In this document: positions 42,091 to 51,551 of the stretch, in pieces
Numbering within the stretch: the stretch's first letter is position 1
Layout of the letters: each line of letters starts with the position of its first letter
Program-made: the position numbers and the translations under genes
Assembly (NCBI GenBank): GCA_964544695.1
Contig: CAZJDB010000187.1
Location: forward strand, 1-64,000
Reading direction: 5' to 3'
DNA: 64,000 bases
Origin: Dinghuibacter sp964544695
GTDB taxonomy: Bacteria > Bacteroidota > Bacteroidia > Chitinophagales > Chitinophagaceae
The notes under the pieces: model-generated
Seen by the model: only the letters and a program-made list of their open reading frames with translations
The model's database searches: none
What the model was told of the DNA's origin: nothing

Positions 42091-42957
42091 ATGTTAAGCA
42101 GAATCGCAGACTCGTTATTTTGGCTGAACAGGTATATGGAGCGCGCAGATGGCTTGCTGAGGGTAGCAGCCGTCCGCTATACGCTTTCCCTGGATAAGCT
42201 GTTCACCTTGCCAACCGACGAGGTAGGCGAAGGGTTGTTCGATCAGGACAATCCCAACTCACTGAGGGTGATTCTTACCAGGGCCCGGGAAAATGCGCGA
42301 GGCGTTCAGGACCATATCACCAAAGAGGTATGGGAAGCGGTCAACGCCATTTATCACCTCGTGGAAGGCCACAGCCTGGAGGATCAGTTCTCCAGTTTTG
42401 GCGCGCTTCACGTCATGGAGCAATTCACCAGGCATTGCGTCCTTTATGCCGGGATAACCGATATAACCATGCCCAGGGGGGTCGGGTGGAATTTTATGAA
42501 CCTTGGCAAATACATGGAAAGGAGCCTTCAGACGTTGGCGCTCTCCGATAAGGAATTTCAGGTGATCGATTATAATATGGAAGAAACCCGGGATATCATG
42601 CAATGGCGCTATCTCCTGCTGTGTCTGTCAGGGTACGAGCTCCACCTGAAAACGTACCGGAGCTCCAGCTACAACTTCAATGCCCTGCACCAGGTCCTGT
42701 TCAACGAAGACTTCCCGCATTCCCTGATCTATTCCCTGACGCGTTTACAAAGGCACCTGAACGCCATCGTCAAGGAAAACCGCTCCCCTGAAAGCGAAGC
42801 CCTGCTCAGACATTTCGGACGTATATACAGTAAGGCAAAGTACATGGATCCCGAAAGTATAAATGGCCGTACTTTACAACAACTTTTCGGGGAGACCCGT
42901 ACCGAATTGTTGTTGTTCGGCCGGAGGCTCGGACAACATTTTTTCTCTTATTCTTGA
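42091..42957 (+). CDS. Alpha-E domain protein
   Basis: A 288-residue all-helical protein of the alpha-E family, named for its conserved Glu. The start MLSRIADSLFWLNRYMERADG is the family hallmark, with the conserved Arg and Glu (RYxERA). Further conserved parts are ARENARGVQDHITKEVWEAVN and WNFMNLGKYMERSLQTL. No catalytic activity is established; it always accompanies the ATP-grasp and transglutaminase genes, which points to a shared complex or pathway. Its stop is directly followed by the next start. Confidence 0.9.
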   Translation: MLSRIADSLFWLNRYMERADGLLRVAAVRYTLSLDKLFTLPTDEVGEGLFDQDNPNSLRVILTRARENARGVQDHITKEVWEAVNAIYHLVEGHSLEDQFSSFGALHVMEQFTRHCVLYAGITDITMPRGVGWNFMNLGKYMERSLQTLALSDKEFQVIDYNMEETRDIMQWRYLLLCLSGYELHLKTYRSSSYNFNALHQVLFNEDFPHSLIYSLTRLQRHLNAIVKENRSPESEALLRHFGRIYSKAKYMDPESINGRTLQQLFGETRTELLLFGRRLGQHFFSYS

Positions 42958-43908
42958 ATGCACATGGCTTTATTCCGAATCATCCACATCACGAAGTACG
43001 AGTACGACAGGCCGGTAAAGGAAAGCTTGAACGAAGTCCGGATATTTCCCTACCCTTGTGCGGAACAGGAGGTGCTCCAGCACGATTTGCACATCAGCAC
43101 CCAACCCGATGTTTACGTGTTTACGGACTATTGGGGTAACAAGGCCGGCACATTTAACGTCTATCCCCCGCACAAGATGCTGGCCATCGAAAGCCGCCTG
43201 ACGGTGCGCACTACCGGCGCCTCTCAACTGAACATTAATTTCCACTCCACCTTTGAACAATTGTCGGTCGAATCTGCGGATCAGCTCCTGCTCCTGGAAT
43301 TGGCCAGGCCAGCCTACCTGGCATCCGAGGAACTAATGGGCCAGATTGTTGCCCGGGTCCGCCAGAGCGGCCGTAGCGTGGCCACCGTGGTGGAACAGTG
43401 CAGCGAATATATCTTCAAGAACTTCCAATACATCAAGGGCATTACGGATGTGGAGACTACCGTTGATGAGATCCTCGAAAAAAGTGCGGGCGTATGCCAG
43501 GATTTTGCGCACCTCATGCTACAGATCCTCCGCAGTTGCGGGATACCCGCGCGCTACATCAGCGGGTATATTTGCCCCAACAAGAACGGGATGCGTGGGG
43601 AAGGCGCCACACATGCATGGGTGGAGGCCTGGATTCCGGGGTACGGATGGGCGGGAATCGATCCTACCAATAATGTCTGGGTCACCAATAAACACGTGAA
43701 GCTTTCCGTGGGCAGGGACTTCAATGATTGCAGTCCCGTTAAGGGTTCCTTCCGGGGTCCCGCCCGCCAAACCCTTTCCGTATTCGTTTCCATAGGATAC
43801 GAAGACGGAAAAATTTCCGAAGAATTAAACAATATTCACCTCCACAGCAACACGACGCAACCCGAGGAGGCTCTCCTCGATGGAAGTTTCCAGGGTCAGC
43901 AGCAGTGA
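42958..43908 (+). CDS. Transglutaminase-like family protein
   Basis: A 316-residue cysteine-protease/transglutaminase fold protein. The N-terminal beta-domain includes ITKYEYDRPVKESLNEVRIFPY, typical of the bacterial transglutaminase N-region. The catalytic triad is visible: Cys in SAGVCQDFAHLML (about residue 180), His in GEGATHAWVEAW and Asp in GWAGIDPTNN. The ATG at 42958 is used; the one two codons later (MALFRI) is equally good. It completes the ATP-grasp/alpha-E/transglutaminase trio. In this set it may hydrolyse or transfer amide bonds. Confidence 0.9.
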   Translation: MHMALFRIIHITKYEYDRPVKESLNEVRIFPYPCAEQEVLQHDLHISTQPDVYVFTDYWGNKAGTFNVYPPHKMLAIESRLTVRTTGASQLNINFHSTFEQLSVESADQLLLLELARPAYLASEELMGQIVARVRQSGRSVATVVEQCSEYIFKNFQYIKGITDVETTVDEILEKSAGVCQDFAHLMLQILRSCGIPARYISGYICPNKNGMRGEGATHAWVEAWIPGYGWAGIDPTNNVWVTNKHVKLSVGRDFNDCSPVKGSFRGPARQTLSVFVSIGYEDGKISEELNNIHLHSNTTQPEEALLDGSFQGQQQ

Positions 43909-43937
43909 TGCGACCGGATTACCGTACTTTTGGCGAC

Positions 43938-45851
43938 ATGAGAAAGCTCTTCTGCGTTGCCGCGCTAACCACAAGTTTGGCGGCCTCCGCCCAGTATCAT
44001 CCCGCCAATATCTTTTCCCCTGAATTCTATACCGAAAGGGGGAACCTGCAACACAGCGCAAACGGCGCTCCCGGCCCCGCCTACTGGCAAAACCGCGCGG
44101 ATTATCACCTCCACGCCACCCTGGACACGACGGCAAAAACGCTCAGCGTCACCGAAACCATCGACTATACCAACAATAGTCCCGATGCCCTGGATTGCCT
44201 TTGGCTGCAGCTCGAACAGAATACATACAAAGACGACGCGCGGTCCAATTACTATACCGCATTCCATCCGGGTCAACACACGACAGGGTACCATTTTGTA
44301 TCGGTGACCATCGGGGAAACCAAGGCCGACTATATCATCACCGATACACGAATGCAAATCCGCCTCAAGCAACCCTTGGCATCCAAAGGCGGCAAAATCA
44401 GTGTGCACATTCAATACCATTATGAGATTCCGGGGGATTTCGGAGGCAGGACGGACTACACGTCCACGTTAAAAGGAACCATATTCGAAATCGCCCAGTG
44501 GTATCCCCGCATGAGCGTCTACGATGACTCCAGGGGATGGAACAACCTCCCCTTCCTGGGCAGCGGTGAGTTTTACTGCGAATATGGCAATTTCGACTAC
44601 AGCATAACCCTCCCCTGGGATATGATCGTCGCGGGATCGGGAGAACTTGTCAACCCTTCCGAAGTGCTGACGCCGACGCAGGTCCAGCGCCTTCAAACCG
44701 CCCGGGGCAGTGACAAAACGGTGATGATCCGGGCTGCATCTGAGATTGGCGCCGCCTCCCGTCCCGTACACCAGGGCACCCTAACCTGGCGCTTCAAAAT
44801 GGACAATACCCGGGACGTTGTATTCGGCGCATCCAGGGCATATATCTGGGATGCGGCCAGGGTTAATTTGCCAGGAGGAAAAAAATCCCTCGCCATGTCC
44901 GTCTACCCGGTGGAAAGCGAGGGCCAGGGCGCTTGGAGCAGGTCGACCGAGTACCTCAAGGGCGCCATCGAATATTTTTCCGACAAATGGTTCGTGTATC
45001 CCTATCCCGTTGCCATCAACGAAGCAGGGATTGCCGGGGGCATGGAATACCCAGGGATACTTTTCGATGCCATTACCGACAAAGGAGAGGACTTGTTTGC
45101 GGTTACTGCTCACGAGATCGGTCACAACTGGTTCCCCATGGTCGTCGGCTCGGACGAGCGCCGCTATGCCTGGATGGATGAAGGCCTGAATACGTTTATA
45201 GATATCTATGCATCGGATGTTTTCAATCACGGTGAGTACGCACCCAAACGCGATCCTGAATACGCCCCCGGCAGGGGTAATCCAGCCGATGAGATTATTC
45301 CCGTGCTATTGGACACCGCCGCAACGACCCTCATGACCACCGCTGATGCTACGCCCGAAAAATACAGGCACCCCGTCATTTATTTCAAAACGGCGTTTGG
45401 TATGGTCTTGCTCAGGGAACAGGTTCTGGGACCCGATCGCTTCGACTACGCTTTTCGTGAATACATCCGTCACTGGGCCTACAAGCATCCCACGCCACAG
45501 GACTTTTTCCGTTCGATGGAAAACGGGGCAGGAGAGGACCTGGCCTGGTTCTGGCGGGAATGGTTTTACCACAACTGGCCACTTGACCTGGCAGTCCGTG
45601 ATGCACACTACACTTCAGGAAAAGGCACCGAAGTGACGGTAGTCAACCTCCAAAAGATGGCGATGCCCTGCACCGTAGAGGCTGTGCTGAAAGACGGAAC
45701 CAAACAGCGGATTCATTTGCCCGTGGAAACGTGGTTGCAGCAGGATCACGTCACCATAACGTTCCCCGGCAGCGCGGCGAGTGTGACGGTTGATCCCGAC
45801 GCGGCACTACCCGACATGGACCGGAGCAACAATACCTTACGGCTGCCCTAG
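43938..45851 (+). CDS. M1 family metallopeptidase
   Basis: A 637-residue exported aminopeptidase-like enzyme. The start at MRKLFCVAALTTSLAASAQ (43938) gives a signal peptide; an upstream in-frame ATG would overlap the transglutaminase gene. The N-terminal beta-sandwich is at about 40-240. GGMEYPGILFD is the exopeptidase motif variant, and the zinc site is TAHEIGHNWFPM followed 18 residues later by Glu in WMDEGLNTFID. The C-terminal helical part follows. It lies 29 bases after the trio and may be its fourth gene. Its end overlaps the convergent M28 gene by 15 bases. Confidence 0.9.
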   Translation: MRKLFCVAALTTSLAASAQYHPANIFSPEFYTERGNLQHSANGAPGPAYWQNRADYHLHATLDTTAKTLSVTETIDYTNNSPDALDCLWLQLEQNTYKDDARSNYYTAFHPGQHTTGYHFVSVTIGETKADYIITDTRMQIRLKQPLASKGGKISVHIQYHYEIPGDFGGRTDYTSTLKGTIFEIAQWYPRMSVYDDSRGWNNLPFLGSGEFYCEYGNFDYSITLPWDMIVAGSGELVNPSEVLTPTQVQRLQTARGSDKTVMIRAASEIGAASRPVHQGTLTWRFKMDNTRDVVFGASRAYIWDAARVNLPGGKKSLAMSVYPVESEGQGAWSRSTEYLKGAIEYFSDKWFVYPYPVAINEAGIAGGMEYPGILFDAITDKGEDLFAVTAHEIGHNWFPMVVGSDERRYAWMDEGLNTFIDIYASDVFNHGEYAPKRDPEYAPGRGNPADEIIPVLLDTAATTLMTTADATPEKYRHPVIYFKTAFGMVLLREQVLGPDRFDYAFREYIRHWAYKHPTPQDFFRSMENGAGEDLAWFWREWFYHNWPLDLAVRDAHYTSGKGTEVTVVNLQKMAMPCTVEAVLKDGTKQRIHLPVETWLQQDHVTITFPGSAASVTVDPDAALPDMDRSNNTLRLP

Positions 45852-47474
45852 GCTTTTGTCCCGGACCGCCTTGAACTCCGAACCCGATTTCCAGGTGGGC
45901 CATATATCGCTATTAGCAAGCTGTTTCCCAAGCAGGAACAAGAGCTCGACGTGCTGCAACCCACCATCAAACGTCCACGTGGGATCGTATTCATCGGAGG
46001 GGCTGTGGTAATGCTTATTTGTGTAGTCGTCTTCCAACTGTTTCCCGTAAACTTTCCCTTTGCCCACCACGTCTATGCCGGAAGCAGCGTCCAATGCGGG
46101 CACCCCGGCTTTTGCGAAACTAAAGTGATCGGAGCGGAAATAACCGCCCGCCTCAGGATTGGGCTCGGGCGCGATATAACGGCCCTGGGCCTTGACCAAC
46201 CCGGCAAACAAGTCTTCCAGGGTGGACTGCCCTTCTCCAGTAATCACTTCGTCATTCGTCTTTTCATGGGGATCGATGACATCCATATTGATTTCGGCGA
46301 CCGTCTTATTCAGGGGATAAACAGGGTGCTCCGCGTAATAGGCGGACCCGAGCAAACCTTGTTCTTCTGCAGTGACCGACAGGAATACCACGGTCCTTTC
46401 CGGAACCATGTCAAGCTGCTTGAAAGCCCTCGCAATTTCCAGGAGGGCCGCACTGCCGCTCGCATTGTCCAGGGCGCCGTTGTAAATCGAATCGCCTCTT
46501 TCATCGGGCTTTCCTATACCCAGGTGATCCCAATGCGCAGTATAGATGATGTATTGGTCGGGATGTTTCGATCCCGTGATCTTGGCGATCACATTTTTCG
46601 AAGAATTGTACACCGCCTTTACGTGCACCCGCGTCGACAGGTGCAAGTCGAGGGGAACGGGCTTGAAACCGGGGTGACCAGCCGTTGCCAACAAGGTAGT
46701 GTCGCGCCCCGCGGCAGCCAGCATTTTGGCCGCGGCATCTCCGGTCACCCAGCCATTCAGCGTGCAATGATATTCCGGGGTTCCCCTTTTGTCCAGGTAA
46801 AGTTTGGAACCACCCCAACTATTCTGGACAACCTTGAAGGGGTAGGAGGCGGCGGACGTATTGTGGATGATCAGACAGGCCTTGGCCCCCTGCCGTGCAG
46901 CTTCTTCATACTTATAGGTCCAGCGCCCGTAATACGTCATCCTATGGCCTTTGAATAAAGTGGAATCGTAAAAACCCGGATCGTTCACCATGACCAGGAC
47001 CACCTTCCCCTTCACATCAAGACCCGCATAGTCATTCCAATGGTATTCCGGAGCGACGATACCGAATCCCGCAAAGACAACAGGGGTCTTGTTCAGGACC
47101 GCAAGCGAATCGGGGTTTTCGGTGCTCAATACATAGTCGTCCATTTTGTGTAACGCGAACGAAGACCGCGCCGACGACACAGTCATCGTAGAATCCCCGT
47201 TGGGCGTGATTTCCACGAGAGGCACCTCCTGGAGGTAGCTGTTTCCGTTGCCGGGTTCGAGTCCCAGGCGCTGGAAGGTCCCGGCCATATAAGCCAGTAC
47301 CTTGGGCTCGGCGGCAGAAAAGGGCTTCCTGCCTTGCAGGGAATCGGAAGCCAAAACGATGATGTGTTGCGCCAGGCTGTCCCTGTTGAACAGGGATCCG
47401 GATCCGCTGCCGGAATGGCATCCGCCCAGCAGCAAGGCCAGGGAAACCAAGGTGATGTTGTAACTTCTGGTCAT
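45837..47474 (-). CDS. M28 family zinc peptidase with PA domain
   Basis: A 545-residue lipoprotein peptidase: LVSLALLLGGCHSG gives Cys19 as lipidation site. A PA-domain-like insert (DYAGLDVKGKVVLVMVND and GAKACLIIHNTSAA) is at about 140-230. The M28 catalytic core starts near 300: IYTAHWDHLGIG (His), YNGALDNASGSAAL (Asp bridging the two zincs), LSVTAEEQGLLGS (Glu pair), INMDVIDP (Asp) and SDHFSFAKAGVPAL (His). It probably removes N-terminal amino acids outside the cell. It is divergent from the FtsX-type permease gene with 31 bases between starts. Confidence 0.9.
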   Translation of the reverse strand: MTRSYNITLVSLALLLGGCHSGSGSGSLFNRDSLAQHIIVLASDSLQGRKPFSAAEPKVLAYMAGTFQRLGLEPGNGNSYLQEVPLVEITPNGDSTMTVSSARSSFALHKMDDYVLSTENPDSLAVLNKTPVVFAGFGIVAPEYHWNDYAGLDVKGKVVLVMVNDPGFYDSTLFKGHRMTYYGRWTYKYEEAARQGAKACLIIHNTSAASYPFKVVQNSWGGSKLYLDKRGTPEYHCTLNGWVTGDAAAKMLAAAGRDTTLLATAGHPGFKPVPLDLHLSTRVHVKAVYNSSKNVIAKITGSKHPDQYIIYTAHWDHLGIGKPDERGDSIYNGALDNASGSAALLEIARAFKQLDMVPERTVVFLSVTAEEQGLLGSAYYAEHPVYPLNKTVAEINMDVIDPHEKTNDEVITGEGQSTLEDLFAGLVKAQGRYIAPEPNPEAGGYFRSDHFSFAKAGVPALDAASGIDVVGKGKVYGKQLEDDYTNKHYHSPSDEYDPTWTFDGGLQHVELLFLLGKQLANSDIWPTWKSGSEFKAVRDKSLGQP

Positions 47475-47505
47475 TTTTCAGGTATATAATTTATAAATTT
47501 AGGAT

Positions 47506-49845
47506 ATGCGGACCTTATTCAAAAACAAAGCCTTCAGCCTGCTCAATATTGTCGGGCTGGCCGTTGGGATCACCTGTGCTTCCCTGATCTTCCTTTGGGT
47601 CGAAAACGAATATTCTTACAACGATTCCTTCCCCAAACGGGACCGCCTTTATCGCATCATGGAAATACAAACGTATGAAGGCAAGCCGGCCGTTTTCGTG
47701 GCGGAACCCTTACTCATGGCTGCGGCAATCAAAAAGGAAATACCGGGGATCAAGGAAAGTACAAGACTGTATCTCGGCGATAATTTCAGGGCTTTGTTTT
47801 CTGTTGGGGACAAAGGAATCAACGAACAGGGCAAATATGCCGACTCCTCTATATTCGCCATGCTGGATTTGCCCTTTGTGTACGGCACCCCGCGGGGCGC
47901 TTTCCGGGACCTGAATTCCATCGTCATCAGCCGGTCCATGTCCAGTAGGTTCTTCGGAGAGACCAACCCGGTGGGCAAGACCGTGAAAATGGAAGATGCC
48001 CAGGAATATAAAGTGACAGGCGTCTTCCAGGATCTACCCTCCACCACTACCTTCGTCTTCCAATGGCTGATCCCGTTCGATGTCTATGCCTCGAAGCAAA
48101 GCTGGGCTACATTCTGGGGCGCCAATGGGGCGGCCACTTATGTGGAGCTCGATCCTTCCGCCAACGTGGATGCAGTGAACCGCGTGCTGAAAGGATACCT
48201 GGGGACCAAGCAGCCCGGCCTCAAGACCCAATGCTTCCTGTTTCCCATGAAAGACTGGAACCTGAGGGCCAAATTCACCGACGGGAAACCCGACGGGGGA
48301 AAGATCACCTTCGTGCGCTTGTTTTCCCTTATCGCCTGGATCATCCTGGGCATTGCGTGCATCAATTTCATGAACCTGGCGACGGCGCGCTCGGGAGAAA
48401 GGGCAAAAGAAGTCGGCGTTCGGAAGGTCATGGGTGCTGGTAAGGCAGGATTGGTCCGGCGCTTTATCGGGGAGGCCCTGGTCCTTTCTTATGGGGCGCT
48501 GGGGGTCTCCCTGGTGTTACTCTATATCTGCCTTCCCTCCTTCAACCGGTTGGTGCAAGAAAACCTTTCCCTTCACCTGGGCTCACCCCTCCACCTGGGA
48601 TTTCTCCTCGGCATAGCGACCCTCAGCGGACTGGCCGCCGGCAGCTATCCGGCCTTTTACCTTTCTTCGTTCAACCCGGTTCAGGTCTTCAAAGGCCTTC
48701 GTTTAAAAATGGCCCAAGGGACTATTTTGGTGAGGAAAGGGCTGGTCATTGCCCAGTTTACTATTTCCATTGGGCTCATCGTATGCACGGCGGTGATTTA
48801 TCAGCAGCTGGCCTACGTGAATACGATGGACCTGGGCTATACCCGCAATAACCAGGTTTACGTGGAGTTGAAAGGGCAGGCCCCCGCGCACGCGGATGCG
48901 CTGCGCGCGGAGTTGCTGGCTACGGGTGTCGTTGACAATGCCGCTTCCAGCGAATTTCCCATTTCGGCGATCTGGAGCAATACGGATAATTTCAGCTGGG
49001 CAGGAAAAGATCCCGGGGCGGATATCCTCGTTTCCTTAGAGAATGTAGGTCCCGGGTACTTGTCTACCATGCATATACCCTTGAAGGAGGGCCGCGATTT
49101 TTATCCCGAACCGGGGATGGATTCTGCAAGTGTGCTCATTAACGAATCCATGGCCACGCGAATGGGGAAAAGCGGACGCGTAGGTGGATACCTGACCGGG
49201 GAAGACGGCCGTAAGGTAAAGGTCGTCGGCATTTTTAAGGATTTCGTGTACAATGATTTCTATCACTCCTGGGGGCCCCTTGTATTTTATAGTGGTTCCA
49301 CCCCGGCCCCATACATGAACATAGCCCTGAAGCCAACTTCGAATATGAAAGGCTCCCTGGACAAGATTGGCGGCGTGATCAAAAGCTTCAGCCCTGCGTA
49401 CCCGGTGGAATTCAGCTTTCTGGACGAAGAAATCGGTAAAGCCTACAAGACCGAAATGCTGACCGGAAGATTGGCTACCGTATTTGCCGGACTGGCGATT
49501 TTCATTTCCTGCCTTGGGCTCTTTGGACTGGCCGCCTATACCGCCGAAAGACGGAGCCGTGAAATTGGCATCCGTAAAGTGTTGGGCGCTTCGGTTTCCA
49601 ACCTGATGGGACTGCTCTCCAGGGACTTCGTCCAACTGGTAGGCATCTCCTGCATCCTGGCTTTTCCCATCGCCTGGTGGGCCATGCAACACTGGCTGTC
49701 AAACTTTTCCTACCGCACGGCGTTGCACTGGTGGGTGTTTGCTTTATCCGGCGGCGGCGCCTTGGGGATTGCTGTGGTCACGGTAAGCTACCAGGCTTTC
49801 CGCGCGGCAATCGCCAGCCCGGTGAAAACGCTGCGCTCGGAGTAA
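47506..49845 (+). CDS. FtsX/MacB-type ABC transporter permease
   Basis: A 779-residue permease with the Bacteroidetes layout: MacB periplasmic core domain after the first membrane helix (NKAFSLLNIVGLAVGITCASLIFL), an FtsX domain at about 285-405 (ITFVRLFSLIAWIILGIACINFMNLATARSGERAKEVGVRKVMGA), a second periplasmic domain, and a second FtsX domain at the C-terminus (GLAAYTAERRSREIGIRKVLGASVSNLMGLLSRDF). EVGVRKVxGA and EIGIRKVLGAS are the conserved coupling motifs. Such proteins move lipids, peptides or drugs out, or transmit signals; no ATPase gene lies beside it. A related permease is at 53696. Confidence 0.87.
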   Translation: MRTLFKNKAFSLLNIVGLAVGITCASLIFLWVENEYSYNDSFPKRDRLYRIMEIQTYEGKPAVFVAEPLLMAAAIKKEIPGIKESTRLYLGDNFRALFSVGDKGINEQGKYADSSIFAMLDLPFVYGTPRGAFRDLNSIVISRSMSSRFFGETNPVGKTVKMEDAQEYKVTGVFQDLPSTTTFVFQWLIPFDVYASKQSWATFWGANGAATYVELDPSANVDAVNRVLKGYLGTKQPGLKTQCFLFPMKDWNLRAKFTDGKPDGGKITFVRLFSLIAWIILGIACINFMNLATARSGERAKEVGVRKVMGAGKAGLVRRFIGEALVLSYGALGVSLVLLYICLPSFNRLVQENLSLHLGSPLHLGFLLGIATLSGLAAGSYPAFYLSSFNPVQVFKGLRLKMAQGTILVRKGLVIAQFTISIGLIVCTAVIYQQLAYVNTMDLGYTRNNQVYVELKGQAPAHADALRAELLATGVVDNAASSEFPISAIWSNTDNFSWAGKDPGADILVSLENVGPGYLSTMHIPLKEGRDFYPEPGMDSASVLINESMATRMGKSGRVGGYLTGEDGRKVKVVGIFKDFVYNDFYHSWGPLVFYSGSTPAPYMNIALKPTSNMKGSLDKIGGVIKSFSPAYPVEFSFLDEEIGKAYKTEMLTGRLATVFAGLAIFISCLGLFGLAAYTAERRSREIGIRKVLGASVSNLMGLLSRDFVQLVGISCILAFPIAWWAMQHWLSNFSYRTALHWWVFALSGGGALGIAVVTVSYQAFRAAIASPVKTLRSE

Positions 49846-49865
49846 AATCGTAATTTTGGGGTTGC

Positions 49866-50141
49866 ATGAAAAAGCTGTTATTCTTAGGAATTTTGGGCAT
49901 TGCCGCGTGCCATACCGATGAGGGCACCGCGCCACCCACCACGCCCGCCAAAGACACCACGGTAAAAATCTATCCAGCGTCCCTCCTGGATAATAAAAAA
50001 GACCCCGTGTGCGGGATGCCCGCCGGAAGCGGTTTGGAAGATACCATCCACTACAACGGCAAAGTCATTGGATTTTGCTCCGATGCCTGTAGAGACGATT
50101 TCCTAAAAAATCCGAAGGCGTACGCCATAGAATACAAGTAA
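49866..50141 (+). CDS. YHS domain lipoprotein
   Basis: A 91-residue protein with a lipoprotein signal (FLGILGIAACHTDEG, Cys15). The YHS domain covers the C-terminal half: DPVCGMPAGSGLEDTIHYNGKVIGFCSDACRDDFLKNPKAYA, with the two metal-binding cysteine sites CGM and FCSDAC. YHS domains are found in copper and heavy-metal handling proteins; the metal here is unknown. A TAATTTTG box 7 bases upstream of the ATG is a possible promoter element. It follows the permease by 20 bases. Confidence 0.85.
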   Translation: MKKLLFLGILGIAACHTDEGTAPPTTPAKDTTVKIYPASLLDNKKDPVCGMPAGSGLEDTIHYNGKVIGFCSDACRDDFLKNPKAYAIEYK

Positions 50142-50247
50142 CTCCACCGCCTTAGCACCTCGCCGGCTCCGCACCTCGCCGGCTCAACGACTCACCGCCG
50201 GAATTGCCCCATTCACCGGGAAGGGGTGCCTGTCCGCCTAATCCCGA

Positions 50248-50278
50248 TTGACCGGCGCACCCCGTCCTCCTAGTTTTG
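50248..50278 (+). promoter_or_regulatory. Promoter of the FAD monooxygenase gene
   Basis: TTG at 50248-50250 and TAGTTTTG at 50271-50278, 20-base spacer. The ATG is at 50298. The 156 bases between the YHS and monooxygenase genes hold this promoter and no coding sequence. Confidence 0.65.
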
Positions 50279-50297
50279 TCCCATAAACTAAAAAGCT

Positions 50298-51491
50298 ATG
50301 GGGAACATCGAACCATCATCCAGGGTACTCATCGTCGGCGGCGGCGTTTGCGGCCTGGCCCTTGCCGTGGCCTTAAAAAAGGCCGGCATCGCTTCCGAAG
50401 TATACGAAGCGACACAATATAAAGAAGGCGCGGGGGGCGGATTCAATATTGCGCCCAACGGTATGAAAGTACTCGCAACCCTGGGCGTGGCCGCCAAGCT
50501 CATCCCCCAGGGAACCATCGTGAAAGATCACTGGTTCCGGAATGGACGCGGGAAAATCGTTGGCCATATGCGTAATGGTCGTCCCGGAGCCTACGGACAA
50601 CCGGGTCTAACCCTGTCCAGGGCTTCGCTCACCGAAACGCTCAGCGGGGAACTCAGGGACCTGGACGTTCCCCTTTACTATGGTAAAAAACTCAAAGACA
50701 TAACGGATGAAGGGCTGAGGGTCACCGCTCATTTTGAAGACGGCACCGAGGCCGTAGGTTCCATCCTCATCGGCGCGGATGGAATCCGCTCCAGGACCCG
50801 CGAGCTCATCTTTCCGGACGGCCCCCGCCCCGAATTTTCGGGATTCCATGGCGTAGGAGGGCTGGTACCCCTTTCCAAATTTTCCATGCCTGCTTCCACC
50901 CAGCAAAGTCTGAATTATACCTTCGGCCAGGCGGGATTCTTTGGCTATACCGGGATTGGAAAGGAACATATGATGTGGTGGGCCAGTCTCCCGGCTCAAG
51001 CGCCATTGTCCAGGGAAGAACTCCGGGACACCACTACCCTGAAGGAAGACATGTTGAGGCAATTCGAAGGATACCATGCACCCGTGGAAGACCTGATCTG
51101 GAATACCGAAAAATCGCTCAAGGTCAATATGGAAGATATTGCCTCGCTGGCCACGTGGCACCGGGGAAAGGTCCTCCTGCTGGGCGACGCAGCTCATGTC
51201 GTCAACTCAAGCTCCGGCCAGGGCGCCTCCCTGGCCCTGGAAGACGCCCTTTACCTGGCCAGGTTGATTAGAGATTCTGAAAATACATATCACAGTGTAT
51301 TCGAACAATTTGAAAGGGAACGTAAGCCAAGAGTGGAACGCATCATCATGGAAGGAAGAAGAAAAACAGCGCGGAAAAAACCTGTGAAAGGTGTCCGGGT
51401 CAAGATCGGGGAATGGATGATGGGATTATTCGTTGGGTTGTTTGGAGAAAAAAGCCTGGATAAGAACTACCGGTACACCGTGGATTTCTAA
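50298..51491 (+). CDS. FAD-dependent monooxygenase (PHBH/UbiH-like)
   Basis: A 397-residue flavoprotein. The dinucleotide-binding loop is VLIVGGGVCGLALAVALKKAG (residues 12-32). The second FAD motif with the DG pattern is SILIGADGIRSRTREL near 155, and GKVLLLGDAAHVVNSSSGQGASLALEDALYLARLI near 290 is the GD motif of class A monooxygenases. It hydroxylates or epoxidises an aromatic or similar compound using NAD(P)H and O2; substrate unknown. It is monocistronic, with a promoter upstream and a gene on the other strand downstream. Confidence 0.87.
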   Translation: MGNIEPSSRVLIVGGGVCGLALAVALKKAGIASEVYEATQYKEGAGGGFNIAPNGMKVLATLGVAAKLIPQGTIVKDHWFRNGRGKIVGHMRNGRPGAYGQPGLTLSRASLTETLSGELRDLDVPLYYGKKLKDITDEGLRVTAHFEDGTEAVGSILIGADGIRSRTRELIFPDGPRPEFSGFHGVGGLVPLSKFSMPASTQQSLNYTFGQAGFFGYTGIGKEHMMWWASLPAQAPLSREELRDTTTLKEDMLRQFEGYHAPVEDLIWNTEKSLKVNMEDIASLATWHRGKVLLLGDAAHVVNSSSGQGASLALEDALYLARLIRDSENTYHSVFEQFERERKPRVERIIMEGRRKTARKKPVKGVRVKIGEWMMGLFVGLFGEKSLDKNYRYTVDF

Positions 51492-51496
51492 GTAAC

Positions 51497-51522
51497 AAAA
51501 AAGGCCCTCCTTTCGGAGGGCC
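51497..51522 (-). terminator. Terminator between the monooxygenase and the Gly-rich protein gene
   Basis: GGCCCTCC (51503-51510) pairs with GGAGGGCC (51515-51522) around TTTC; on the minus strand it is followed by TTTTTT, so it mainly ends the leftward gene. Confidence 0.75.
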
Positions 51523-51551
51523 CCACGTTACTATGGGTCAAGCGAAAATAC

